Below are positions 54,906-61,369 of a stretch of 61,369 nucleotides of DNA, one piece after another. This stretch comes from a virus. The position numbers and the translations under genes were made by a program. The notes under the pieces were generated by a model, which saw only the letters and a program-made list of their open reading frames with translations, did not search any database and was not told the origin of the DNA. Within the stretch, counting starts at the first letter, position 1. Every line of letters starts with the position of its first letter. The DNA lies in the IMG/VR virus record IMGVR_UViG_3300045912_000939, positions 1-61,369 of that record. One strand, written 5' to 3'.

Positions 54906-55987
54906 CAGTTCACCGCCCTTGCCCGCTGGACGCCCCCGTGGGAAGGGCTCAAGCCCGAAGGGACAGGCCTGCAGGCTTCAGGTGGGACGGGTGGGTGGTC
55001 GTCCTCAAACACCACCAGCGTGCCGACAGGTTTGCGGAGCACGTCGGCAATCACATGCTCGCTCATGTCGGGCAGTTGCACGCACATGCCGGGCTCGAGC
55101 CCGTCGCTGGGAGGTGCCGCAGCGTGGGGTTGTTTATGGGGGAGCAAACTTTTGTCGAGCGCGATTTCGCCCTGGAGGATGAGCAAGAAGGTCTTGTTGG
55201 TGCTGTGGACGGCGTCGCGCTTGGCTTGCTGGTGCGCCGCCAAAATTTCCGTCTCGCTCCATAGTGAAGCGAGCCGCTCGAGCTCCTCAAGCTCCACACG
55301 GTGGCCTCCAAGGTGCTTGAGGATGGCGGCGCCGCTTCGGCTTTGCCCGAGCGCGAGCCGCCGCGCAGTACGTTCTTCGCTGGATAGGTGCGGCTTCCTA
55401 TTGATGGCGGGCCGTGAGGTTGCCCTCGATGATGGCGCGCTTGTCCCGCAAGAATCAAGCCCCTCCTCCTTCGTCGCTTCGATAGCGCTACTGGAGTGAG
55501 GGGGGGTAGGGGGGGAGGAGTCTTTAGCTTTATCTTTAACTTCCTCTTTACCCAACCTAGCTCCGTCGTTACTCCGTCCTTGGTCCGGCGTTAGTCCGGC
55601 GTTAGTCCGGAGTACAGATAATGCTGTGCCTGACGTGTCTTGCTTCGTTGGAGGCGGAATCTTGGATTCCGCTTCCTTGTCCTTGCGCAGCCCCACCTGG
55701 TGAGTCTCAAATTTCGGGAAGTGGAGGTACGCCCGACCTTCGACGGAGTAAAGACGGACCAACTCCGCCTCATGGAGGGCCTCGAGTGCGGCGATGATCT
55801 GCTCGGGAGTGAAGCCTAGATAGGTGAACACCTGCCCGGCGAGGTAGCGGGGATCCGCCTTGACCCGGCCTTCCCGATCGGCGTGCGGGATCATCATCAG
55901 GAACATCAGGCGCGTCTCGTGATCGGGAAGCTCAGCGAACTGTTCGGATTCGCTGATGCTTTTGCTGATGAACCGGCCTCTAGCCAT
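54905..55987 (-). CDS. Replication initiation / helicase-loader-like protein
   Basis: A 360-residue protein from ATG 55987. Residues 1-95 look like the winged-helix domain of phage replisome organisers (RGRFISKSISESEQFAELPD, then ETRLMFLMMIPHADREGRVK). A Ser/Pro/Lys-rich linker follows, encoded partly by an 11-base tandem repeat near 55575-55610. The C-terminal part has helical segments. Position before dnaB supports an origin-binding or loader role. Confidence 0.75.
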   Translation of the reverse strand: MARGRFISKSISESEQFAELPDHETRLMFLMMIPHADREGRVKADPRYLAGQVFTYLGFTPEQIIAALEALHEAELVRLYSVEGRAYLHFPKFETHQVGLRKDKEAESKIPPPTKQDTSGTALSVLRTNAGLTPDQGRSNDGARLGKEEVKDKAKDSSPPTPPHSSSAIEATKEEGLDSCGTSAPSSRATSRPAINRKPHLSSEERTARRLALGQSRSGAAILKHLGGHRVELEELERLASLWSETEILAAHQQAKRDAVHSTNKTFLLILQGEIALDKSLLPHKQPHAAAPPSDGLEPGMCVQLPDMSEHVIADVLRKPVGTLVVFEDDHPPVPPEACRPVPSGLSPSHGGVQRARAVN

Positions 55988-56156
55988 AACGACACACCTC
56001 CGCGATTTCGCGCCGTTCCTTGTAGCGCGCGACAAGGAAGTTGTGGATCTCGCGCAGCTCGGCGTAGCACGCTTGCAACTCACTTGCTGTGAGGTCGGAT
56101 CTAGCAAGCGCCTTACCCAAGCTCTGCGCTCGTTGCTCCAGGCTTTGCCGGGTCAT
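55980..56156 (-). CDS. Small helical hypothetical protein
   Basis: Fifty-eight residues from ATG 56156 (MTRQSLEQRAQSLGKALARS), mostly two charged helices. It overlaps both neighbours by a few bases. Function unknown. Confidence 0.6.
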   Translation of the reverse strand: MTRQSLEQRAQSLGKALARSDLTASELQACYAELREIHNFLVARYKERREIAEVCRYG

Positions 56157-57244
56157 TGTCTTCCTCCATTGCCATCGGCAAAAGGCGAAAAGAGTTGCCC
56201 GCTGAGTGCAGCGACGGTGCGTGGGCTGAGCCATAGGCACTCGATGCGCGAACCGGAACGCCCGGTTGAGAGCTCTCGTTGTGTCTCGACCCGCGTCCAG
56301 CCGTACCGCTCGAGGAAGCGCTCGTAAAGCGTCGAGCGATACCCGCTGAGGACGACATAACCCTCAAGCCCTCGCGCGCAATGGCACAGCAGCCGGTGCT
56401 GCGCCTCGCTCAGCACGTGGGCGTAGGCTGCCCGCCCATGGCCGGTGCTCAGTGTCGCCGCCAGGTACGGAGGATCGAGGTAGAAGAGCGTGTTCGGGGA
56501 GTCGTAGCGCTTGAGGATGGCGTAGGCATCGTCGTGCTCGAGCTGTACCCCGCGCAGTCTCCCCGCGACCTCGAACAGGTGCTCGAGCCTGCCGGGTTCG
56601 CTCCACAAGACACAGGAGGGTTTCCAGGTCACGCGCTTCTCGTAGCGCCAGAGGTTCTTGGCGTCCGTGCGCCCCATGCCGACACCGATGGCTTGCCACG
56701 AGCGCACGAAGAAGCGCCTTGCCGCCTCGAGCGGCGGAAGTTCGGCAAGATCGGCGAAGCGAGCTGCCACGTACTCCTCTCGGGACCAGGGTGTCAGCTC
56801 GAGCTGGCGAACGAGCTCGTCAGGCTGTTCCCGGAGGACGCGAAAGAAGTTCACCACCTCGCCACTGATGTCGTTGTAGGTCTCCAGGGCGCTGCGAGGC
56901 TTCTGCAACAAGACGGCCGCCCCGCCGCCGAAGGGTTCCACATAGTGCTCGTGCGGCGGGAAGTGGCGAATGATCCAGTCCGCCACGAGCCATTTTCCGC
57001 CGTGATACCTGAGGGCCGGGCGCCGCGGCTTTGCCTGGTGCGCGGTAGGAAGCTGAATCACCGCTGCGCGCGCGTGGGCGTCGCGCTCGGTGCGTAATTC
57101 ATATGGCGCGCGAGGCGCCCAGGTGCCTCGGATCCCGATGCGGCGCAGGAGCCGAACCACGTGCATGGCCTCTTGAGGCGTGTCGGTACGGCAGACGATG
57201 GGAAAGGCGCCAGGGCGACCGCGTTTACTGGGGCGGTGGATCAT
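56153..57244 (-). CDS. DNA adenine methylase (Dam-like) with N-terminal extension
   Basis: A 363-residue protein from ATG 57244. Residues about 78-350 are a D12-class N6-adenine methyltransferase: RYHGGKWLVADWIIRHFPPH, YVEPFGGGAAVLL (SAM loop) and FYLDPPYLAA (catalytic DPPY). The first 75 residues are an extra domain, MIHRPSKRGRPGAFPIVCRT onward, not normally present. The phage probably methylates its DNA to avoid host restriction or time packaging. Confidence 0.9.
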   Translation of the reverse strand: MIHRPSKRGRPGAFPIVCRTDTPQEAMHVVRLLRRIGIRGTWAPRAPYELRTERDAHARAAVIQLPTAHQAKPRRPALRYHGGKWLVADWIIRHFPPHEHYVEPFGGGAAVLLQKPRSALETYNDISGEVVNFFRVLREQPDELVRQLELTPWSREEYVAARFADLAELPPLEAARRFFVRSWQAIGVGMGRTDAKNLWRYEKRVTWKPSCVLWSEPGRLEHLFEVAGRLRGVQLEHDDAYAILKRYDSPNTLFYLDPPYLAATLSTGHGRAAYAHVLSEAQHRLLCHCARGLEGYVVLSGYRSTLYERFLERYGWTRVETQRELSTGRSGSRIECLWLSPRTVAALSGQLFSPFADGNGGRQ

Positions 57245-58005
57245 CGACCGAACGCCTCCTCGGCAGTCGGCGCGTCTCGCTCGTCGATGCGTCCGCCCTG
57301 CAGTCCACGCGCCGGCGATGCACGACCAGGTTGCCGGCTTGCCAGCGCCGCCTGTCGCAATCGCGCAAGCTCCCGTTTGGTGAGTTTCGTCAGTTCGCGG
57401 ACGTCCCGACCGCAAACCTGCCGGACGAAGGGGTGGAGGTCTTGCGGTCGGATGCCGTTCGCTACCATCTCCTTGAAGAACGCGCTGGCGTCGTCGGGTG
57501 TCACCATCTCGCCGTCGTCTGCATCCCGGGGCGGGCAGGGTTCGTTTGCCGCTGCCACGGGGGCCGTGGGCTCGAGTGCCAGCTCCTCGCGCCGCTTGCC
57601 GCCCATGAAGCGCACCAGTGTGACGTACTCGATCTCGCCGTCGCTCGGCTCGCGCACGTGAGGCGGATCGGAAGGCTTAGCGCCCCGCGAGTACTTGATG
57701 GTTTCAGGGTAGGTGTAGTGCTTGGTGGTGGTGGCTGGCACCTCGCGTCGTTTCCACACGCGTCCCCGGCAATAAACGCAAGTCTCGCCGCTCTCGTTGG
57801 TAAACAGGCGCGCGCCCAGGATGCTCCAGTCGAAGTCGTATTCGTTGTCGAAGGGGAACTTAAACCCGCGCTCCGGTATGGGAACGTCGCAGTACCAGCC
57901 GCGCCTGCCGTAGCGCTTGACGGTCTCCAAAAGGCTGTCGGCGGTGCAGGGCACCGAGACGCTCAAGCCCAGGTCGGTGACCATGTTGACGTATAAGGTT
58001 TCCAT
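57241..58005 (-). CDS. ddrB: DdrB-like single-strand annealing protein
   Basis: A 254-residue protein. Residues 15-150 match the DdrB family: RYGRRGWYCDVP, FPFDNEYDFDWSILGARLF and KYSRGAKPSDPPHVRE with DGEIEYVTLVRFMGGKRREE. In Deinococcus, DdrB forms pentameric rings that bind single-stranded DNA and anneal it after radiation damage. The C-terminal 100 residues are an extension, helical and basic, absent from the roughly 180-residue host protein. In the phage it probably supplies annealing-driven recombination, working with the RuvC-like resolvase and helicase. Confidence 0.88.
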   Translation of the reverse strand: METLYVNMVTDLGLSVSVPCTADSLLETVKRYGRRGWYCDVPIPERGFKFPFDNEYDFDWSILGARLFTNESGETCVYCRGRVWKRREVPATTTKHYTYPETIKYSRGAKPSDPPHVREPSDGEIEYVTLVRFMGGKRREELALEPTAPVAAANEPCPPRDADDGEMVTPDDASAFFKEMVANGIRPQDLHPFVRQVCGRDVRELTKLTKRELARLRQAALASRQPGRASPARGLQGGRIDERDAPTAEEAFGR

Positions 58006-58124
58006 TAGGCGTCCTCGTCAGGCTCCAGGCCACGCCAACGCAGGTTGCCGGACGCGACGCTGTGCCCGAGCGCGTAACCAATAACGCCAGCGAGCAGAAT
58101 GAGGACGACGATGCTAGTAACCAT
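58005..58124 (-). CDS. Very small membrane protein
   Basis: Thirty-nine residues: MVTSIVVLILLAGVIGYALG, then a short charged tail. One transmembrane helix. Its stop overlaps the ddrB start and its start overlaps the next gene. Confidence 0.6.
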   Translation of the reverse strand: MVTSIVVLILLAGVIGYALGHSVASGNLRWRGLEPDEDA

Positions 58125-58230
58125 GCGGGCCTCCGAATAGCCAGTCGCACACCGCGGCGATGGCGATGATCGCCAGGGATGGTGCCCAGAGAACGATGGC
58201 GGTCCAGAGCATGAGCTCGAGCATGCTCAT
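58114..58230 (-). CDS. Very small membrane protein
   Basis: Thirty-eight residues: MSMLELMLWTAIVLWAPSLA followed by a second hydrophobic run and CDWLFGG. Overlaps the 58005 gene. Function unknown; two adjacent small membrane proteins at this site may act together. Confidence 0.6.
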   Translation of the reverse strand: MSMLELMLWTAIVLWAPSLAIIAIAAVCDWLFGGPHGY

Positions 58231-58358
58231 GGCAAGCACCTTGCCGATCTTGGGAGCGCGTGCAACGGCCCTGTCCTGAGCGAAGCGAACGGAACACCAT
58301 CCACCTCGCGAGGGGTGGCTGGCCTGTCGCCAAGCGATGGGGTTTGCGGTATAGTCAT
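58227..58358 (-). CDS. Possible small protein overlapping a dispersed repeat
   Basis: Forty-three residues from ATG 58358 (MTIPQTPSLGDRPATPREVD), with AAAGGA upstream. The second half is encoded by a dispersed repeat copy. The composition is not convincing, so translation is uncertain. Confidence 0.35.
   Translation of the reverse strand: MTIPQTPSLGDRPATPREVDGVPFASLRTGPLHALPRSARCLP
58269..58292. repeat. Dispersed repeat copy
   Basis: TCCTGAGCGAAGCGAACGGA, within the small reading frame at 58227. Confidence 0.65.
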
Positions 58359-58469
58359 GCTGGTCGTCCTTTCTCCCGGCACGCCCGCCTGTTGGAAGCG
58401 GATCGGGGCTGAGAATCCTGGTCGCTGCCGGCGGCCAGGGTTTTTCTTTCCGGGCATGAACCCGGCCCG

Positions 58470-58853
58470 CTAGTTCCCCGAAGGGAACGGTTGGGTAAAC
58501 GCGGCGCCGATAGCGTCGTGACGCTCGGCGTCGTGGCGGTGCATCACGCGGCGCTTCCACGCGACCACGGAGTCCGGATCGATCAACCACGGGGACTTGG
58601 GTCTATCGGGGTTCTGGCGCACGGCATGAATCTCGCCGCTGGCGATGAGCGCACGCACCTGGTCGGCGGTGAAGCGGGGAGAGATGAACGCAGCGGCTTG
58701 TTCGGTGTCCCAGAAGAGGGTGCCGTGAGGCATCCCGCCGCGCAGCTCCTCGCGCACTTGCTCGCGAACGATGGACGCCACTTCGGCTTTTAGGTGCTCT
58801 AGGAGCGCCCCCAGGAGCTGCTCGAGCGGTGCCTTGCCGGCGTACTCAGCCAT
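58470..58853 (-). CDS. Helix-turn-helix DNA-binding protein (excisionase-like)
   Basis: A 127-residue protein. Residues 5-35 form a helix that may mediate oligomerisation. Residues 48-110 look like a MerR/Xis winged helix: TEQAAAFISPRFTADQVRAL then IHAVRQNP and LIDPDSVVAWKRR. It follows the Cro-like gene and overlaps it. Could be the excisionase or an early regulator. Confidence 0.7.
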   Translation of the reverse strand: MAEYAGKAPLEQLLGALLEHLKAEVASIVREQVREELRGGMPHGTLFWDTEQAAAFISPRFTADQVRALIASGEIHAVRQNPDRPKSPWLIDPDSVVAWKRRVMHRHDAERHDAIGAAFTQPFPSGN

Positions 58854-59073
58854 GGTCGTCCCCCTCCCGCGAGGTAGAATTGAGACTTAAAGAGTCATAA
58901 TCTAGGTCAAGGTAATGGCATAGAACTTTGATGGTCGCCACGCGAGTCGAGCGTGCGTCGTTGAGAAAGTCGCCAATCGTTCGCTTCGACAAGCCCGTCA
59001 CGCCCGCCAGTTTTCGTGCGGAGAGGTTGCGCTTGCGCATCGCGTCCCTCACTGCGTCTCGAATATCGACCAT
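58846..59073 (-). CDS. Cro-like HTH regulator
   Basis: Seventy-five residues with one XRE helix-turn-helix (SARKLAGVTGLSKRTIGDFL) and a short acidic tail. First gene of the leftward early operon, divergent from the repressor. It has a perfect promoter (TTGACA-17-TACACT) and the ATG lies five bases after the -10 box, so the mRNA is leaderless. Confidence 0.85.
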   Translation of the reverse strand: MVDIRDAVRDAMRKRNLSARKLAGVTGLSKRTIGDFLNDARSTRVATIKVLCHYLDLDYDSLSLNSTSREGDDHG

Positions 59074-59078
59074 GCCTT

Positions 59079-59107
59079 AGTGTAAAGGTGGGACGATATT
59101 GTGTCAA
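59079..59107 (-). promoter_or_regulatory. Leftward early promoter
   Basis: On the minus strand TTGACA (59107-59102), 17 bases, TACACT (59084-59079), five bases, ATG. A textbook sigma-70 promoter giving a leaderless mRNA; drives the Cro-like gene and the replication operon. Confidence 0.85.
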
Positions 59108-59112
59108 GGATT

Positions 59113-59207
59113 AGAGCAAAATATTAAGATGTCCACACCCAAGGCTTGTTCGCATTTCGGGTCAACATTGCTCCGCTTTGGGTCTATATGCTACCATCCG
59201 AGCAATG
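59113..59207. promoter_or_regulatory. Lysogeny operator region
   Basis: Contains AGAGCAAA at 59113-59120 (complement TTTGCTCT), next to the leftward -35 box, and a pair CATTGCTC (59166-59173) and GAGCAATG (59200-59207) that flank the probable rightward promoter in opposite orientation. The same core occurs at 7992 and 51853-51882. Confidence 0.6.
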
Positions 59208-59252
59208 ACCGTTGGCGAGGCATCAATGCGAGGGTCGGTAGGAGCTGCACCT

Positions 59253-59993
59253 ATGACCAAATCCAAAGCCGAGGAGCAGCGCGCCAAGAAGCTAGGCAAA
59301 TACGTGCAAGAGCGGCGCATGCAACTGGGCCTCAAACGCCCCGAGTTCATCGCTGAGATGGAGCGCCTCGGCGAAAGCATCACGGCCGATCACCTCGCGA
59401 AGCTCGAAGGAGGCCATCGCTACCTGCAAAACGCCGCCGTCAGCACGCGCGAGGCCATCCGCACCATTCTCAAGATCGATCCGGAAACCTGGTACAAGGA
59501 CACAGGGCTCTACGTCCCGACCGAAAGCAACGGAAGTAAGCCGGGCTTCCTCGAGCGGGTCGGCTACGAAGCGGACTTTAGCCTGGAGCTGCCAGCTTAC
59601 GGGTCTCTGGCCGCAGGCATCCACGGCTTCGAACATCAAGAGCACCCTGAGAGATTCATGCGCTTCGACCGCCGCGAGTTGCCTCAGGGCGTCAATCTGC
59701 GCAAGCTCTACGTCGTCAGGGTCAACGGCGACAGCATGTACCAGGAAAACATGCGTCGCCCCATCCCCGACGGCGCCTGGTTGGTGGTCGAAGCAGGCGC
59801 GGTACCGGCCGAGGGCAGCATCGTCGTGGCCTACATCCCTGAAAAGGAGATCGGTGTCGTCAAGGAGTACGCTAGAGTCGGCAACGACGTCGTGCTACGG
59901 AGCTTCAAGCGTGGCGGCCCCATGTTCTGGAGCAGCGAGTTCCCGGACATGCGCGTTCAGGGTGTCGTTCGCGCCGTGACCTACAAGGTGTAG
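59253..59993 (+). CDS. CI/LexA-type repressor with S24 peptidase domain
   Basis: A 246-residue protein from ATG 59253, chosen for GGAG eight bases upstream. Residues 10-90 are the DNA-binding domain (GKYVQERRMQLGLKRPEF, DHLAKLEGGHR). Residues 115-246 are the S24 domain with autocleavage site Ala121-Gly122 (GSLAAGIHG), Ser161 (NGDSMYQ) and Lys204 (GVVKEY). All residues for RecA-stimulated self-cleavage are present, so DNA damage should induce the prophage. Its DNA-binding domain is duplicated in the antirepressor at 6582. Confidence 0.93.
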   Translation: MTKSKAEEQRAKKLGKYVQERRMQLGLKRPEFIAEMERLGESITADHLAKLEGGHRYLQNAAVSTREAIRTILKIDPETWYKDTGLYVPTESNGSKPGFLERVGYEADFSLELPAYGSLAAGIHGFEHQEHPERFMRFDRRELPQGVNLRKLYVVRVNGDSMYQENMRRPIPDGAWLVVEAGAVPAEGSIVVAYIPEKEIGVVKEYARVGNDVVLRSFKRGGPMFWSSEFPDMRVQGVVRAVTYKV

Positions 59994-59995
59994 CA

Positions 59996-61369
59996 ATGCC
60001 TCGAGGACGGCGCACGCGCGGCCGGGCAGCAGGCGAGGGATCTATTCGCCGCCGCACCATCACGCGAAAAGACGGCAGCACCTACAAGCGTTACAGTGCC
60101 GTCATCACCATGGGCTGGATCGATGGCAAACAGAAGCAACGCGAGGGCCCTTTGCGCGCCACCGAAAAGGAGGCTCGCGACGACCTCAAGCAGATGCTCG
60201 AGGAGCGCGACGAGAGTGGCCTCAGCAATTATGCCACCATGACCCTCAGCCAGTATCTCGATTACTGGCTCGAGCAGCGCCAGCCGTACCTGGCCGAACG
60301 AAGCCACAGGAACTACCGGCTCGACAGCGAAAAGTACATCAAGCCTCGCATCGGCCACGTGCAAATGCGAGACCTGTCCCCAGTCGTGATTCAAGCGTGG
60401 CAGACCAAGCTCCTTAAGGACAAGACCCCGCACGTCGCCAAGCGCACGCGCGCTGCGCTCAGCGCGGCCCTCAGGCAAGCGGTGCATTGGCAGATCCTCA
60501 AGTACAACCTCATGGATGCAGTTCCGCCCGTCAAGCTCCCCGAGAAGAACCGCCGCCGCTGGACGTTGGCTGAGGTACGGCGCTTCTTGAAGGTCGCCGA
60601 GCCACACCCCCTGTACCCCCTCTTTTTGCTGACCCTGAACACCGGGTTGCGGATAGGGGAGGTTCGCGGACTCCGTTGGGGGGACATCGACGGCAACGTG
60701 ATGCGAGTCCGTCACCAGATTCAGGGTTACAGCGCAACCCCACGTTTCCTGGCACTGAAAACCAAAGGGAGCCGCCGCAACCTCACGTTACCTGCCGACG
60801 TTCTCTTCGCCCTTGCCCAACACCGCAAGCGGCAAGACGAGCGGCGGGCCTTAGCCGGCACGTTGTGGAGGGACTACGATTTGGTGTTCTGCACCGGCAT
60901 CGGCACGCCCCTTGGCCCGGACAAAATCTACGATGCTCTGGTCGAACTCATTCACCAGACCGTACGCGACGATCTCAACCAGATCATCAAGGACATAGCC
61001 GGCAAATCAAGCTTGACCTTACGGGATCTCGAGCGAACCTTCAAAGGCGTGTCCTCGCCAAAAGAGGAGACGGCTCGCAGTGCCGTGCATGCCCTCATCG
61101 ACATGGCGGCGGAGAAGCACGAGATCGACGCCGTGCGCCTTCATCAGCGTGTGGAGAACGCCGGCATTCGACGTATCCGCTTTCACGATTTGCGGCACAC
61201 AAACGCCAGCTTGCTGATCCGCATGACGGACGCCAAGACGGTATCCAAGCGCTTGGGCCACGCTGACTCCAGCATCACGCATCGAATCTACGTGCATGAG
61301 TTCGAAGATCAACTGGAAAAGTTCGCGCCTTCCATGGATGATCTCTTGGGCGGCAATGATGATCCCTAA
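59996..61369 (+). CDS. int: Tyrosine integrase with an insertion in the catalytic domain
   Basis: A 457-residue protein two bases after the repressor. Arm-binding and core-binding domains occupy residues 1-175. Catalytic residues: R219 (GLRIGEVRGLRW), K257, H397-x-x-R400 (HDLRHTNASLL), H422 (LGHADSS) and Y432. About 75 residues (312-388) are inserted between the strands preceding HDLRHT, a charged helical block not usual in phage integrases. It integrates and, with an excisionase, excises the phage. The window ends at its stop, so attP is not visible. Confidence 0.93.
   Translation: MPRGRRTRGRAAGEGSIRRRTITRKDGSTYKRYSAVITMGWIDGKQKQREGPLRATEKEARDDLKQMLEERDESGLSNYATMTLSQYLDYWLEQRQPYLAERSHRNYRLDSEKYIKPRIGHVQMRDLSPVVIQAWQTKLLKDKTPHVAKRTRAALSAALRQAVHWQILKYNLMDAVPPVKLPEKNRRRWTLAEVRRFLKVAEPHPLYPLFLLTLNTGLRIGEVRGLRWGDIDGNVMRVRHQIQGYSATPRFLALKTKGSRRNLTLPADVLFALAQHRKRQDERRALAGTLWRDYDLVFCTGIGTPLGPDKIYDALVELIHQTVRDDLNQIIKDIAGKSSLTLRDLERTFKGVSSPKEETARSAVHALIDMAAEKHEIDAVRLHQRVENAGIRRIRFHDLRHTNASLLIRMTDAKTVSKRLGHADSSITHRIYVHEFEDQLEKFAPSMDDLLGGNDDP

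Noticed and set aside
55575-55612. GTCCGGCGTTA tandem units as a replication origin iteron
   Set aside because: Only two and a half short copies, within the coding linker of the loader gene. An origin there is possible but not supported.
58408-58448. GC-rich hairpin followed by TTTTTCTTT on the plus strand
   Set aside because: No plus-strand gene precedes it, so it has nothing to terminate; the paired bases are also imperfect.
1-61369. CRISPR arrays, rRNA and tRNA genes
   Set aside because: No regularly spaced repeats and no cloverleaf or rRNA-like segments were seen on either strand.
59996-61369. Attachment site next to the integrase
   Set aside because: The window ends at the integrase stop; no repeated core shared with the left end of the window was found.

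Overview
The window is a nearly complete temperate myovirus (contractile-tail phage) prophage of high GC content. It runs from a portal gene whose ATG is base 1 to a tyrosine integrase whose stop codon ends the window. No rRNA, tRNA, CRISPR array or clear host housekeeping gene is visible, so attL/attR and the true prophage edges must lie outside. The host is probably a member of the Deinococcota (Deinococcus or Truepera-like). The main reason is a phage-borne homologue of DdrB (57241-58005), a single-strand annealing protein known from that phylum. Supporting signs are several genes that appear leaderless, with a TANNNT box 5-6 bases before the ATG, and a strong excess of the palindrome CTCGAG.

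Layout. 1-4108 (+): portal, minor head protein, a frameshifted pyrophosphatase-domain protein. 4127-5224 (-): two accessory genes, one secreted and one HTH. 5259-13288 (+): an early-type DNA/regulation module (DUF3102 protein, BRO antirepressor, ParB-like protein, small phage proteins). It is interrupted by an IS200/IS605 element (tnpA/tnpB) that sits directly against the remnant of a SNF2-type helicase. 13451-28716 (-): tail assembly chaperones, tube, sheath, fibre-like proteins, neck proteins, major capsid protein, scaffold-like protein and a probable protease, with a TIR-domain gene inserted on the + strand at 22034-22870. 28754-29363: HNH nuclease and a CopG-antitoxin-like protein. 29424-46693 (+): tape measure, baseplate hub, spike, gp25-like, J-like and I-like proteins, fibre proteins, a second small tape-measure-like protein, amidase endolysin and a cluster of small membrane or lipoproteins for lysis. 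46674-59073 (-): terminase, small zinc proteins, ParB-like protein, RuvC-like resolvase, DnaB helicase and its partner, Dam methylase, DdrB, and a Cro-like protein at the head of the operon. 59253-61369 (+): CI/LexA-type repressor and integrase.

How it works together. The divergent repressor/Cro region at 59073-59253 is the lysogeny switch. A motif with core TTGCTC(T/C) recurs there, in front of the ParB-like gene at 8016 and in front of the ParB-like gene at 51831, which suggests one repressor-controlled early regulon. The BRO antirepressor carries a C-terminal domain that is about two-thirds identical to the repressor's own N-terminal domain. Late structural genes on both strands share a second motif, TGACCC(C/T)-N10-NANNNT. 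Its -10-like box lies 5-6 bases before the ATG or shortly before a Shine-Dalgarno sequence. I count 13 sites and propose it as the phage's late (or middle) promoter. Functional names rest on reading the translated sequences; no database search was run.
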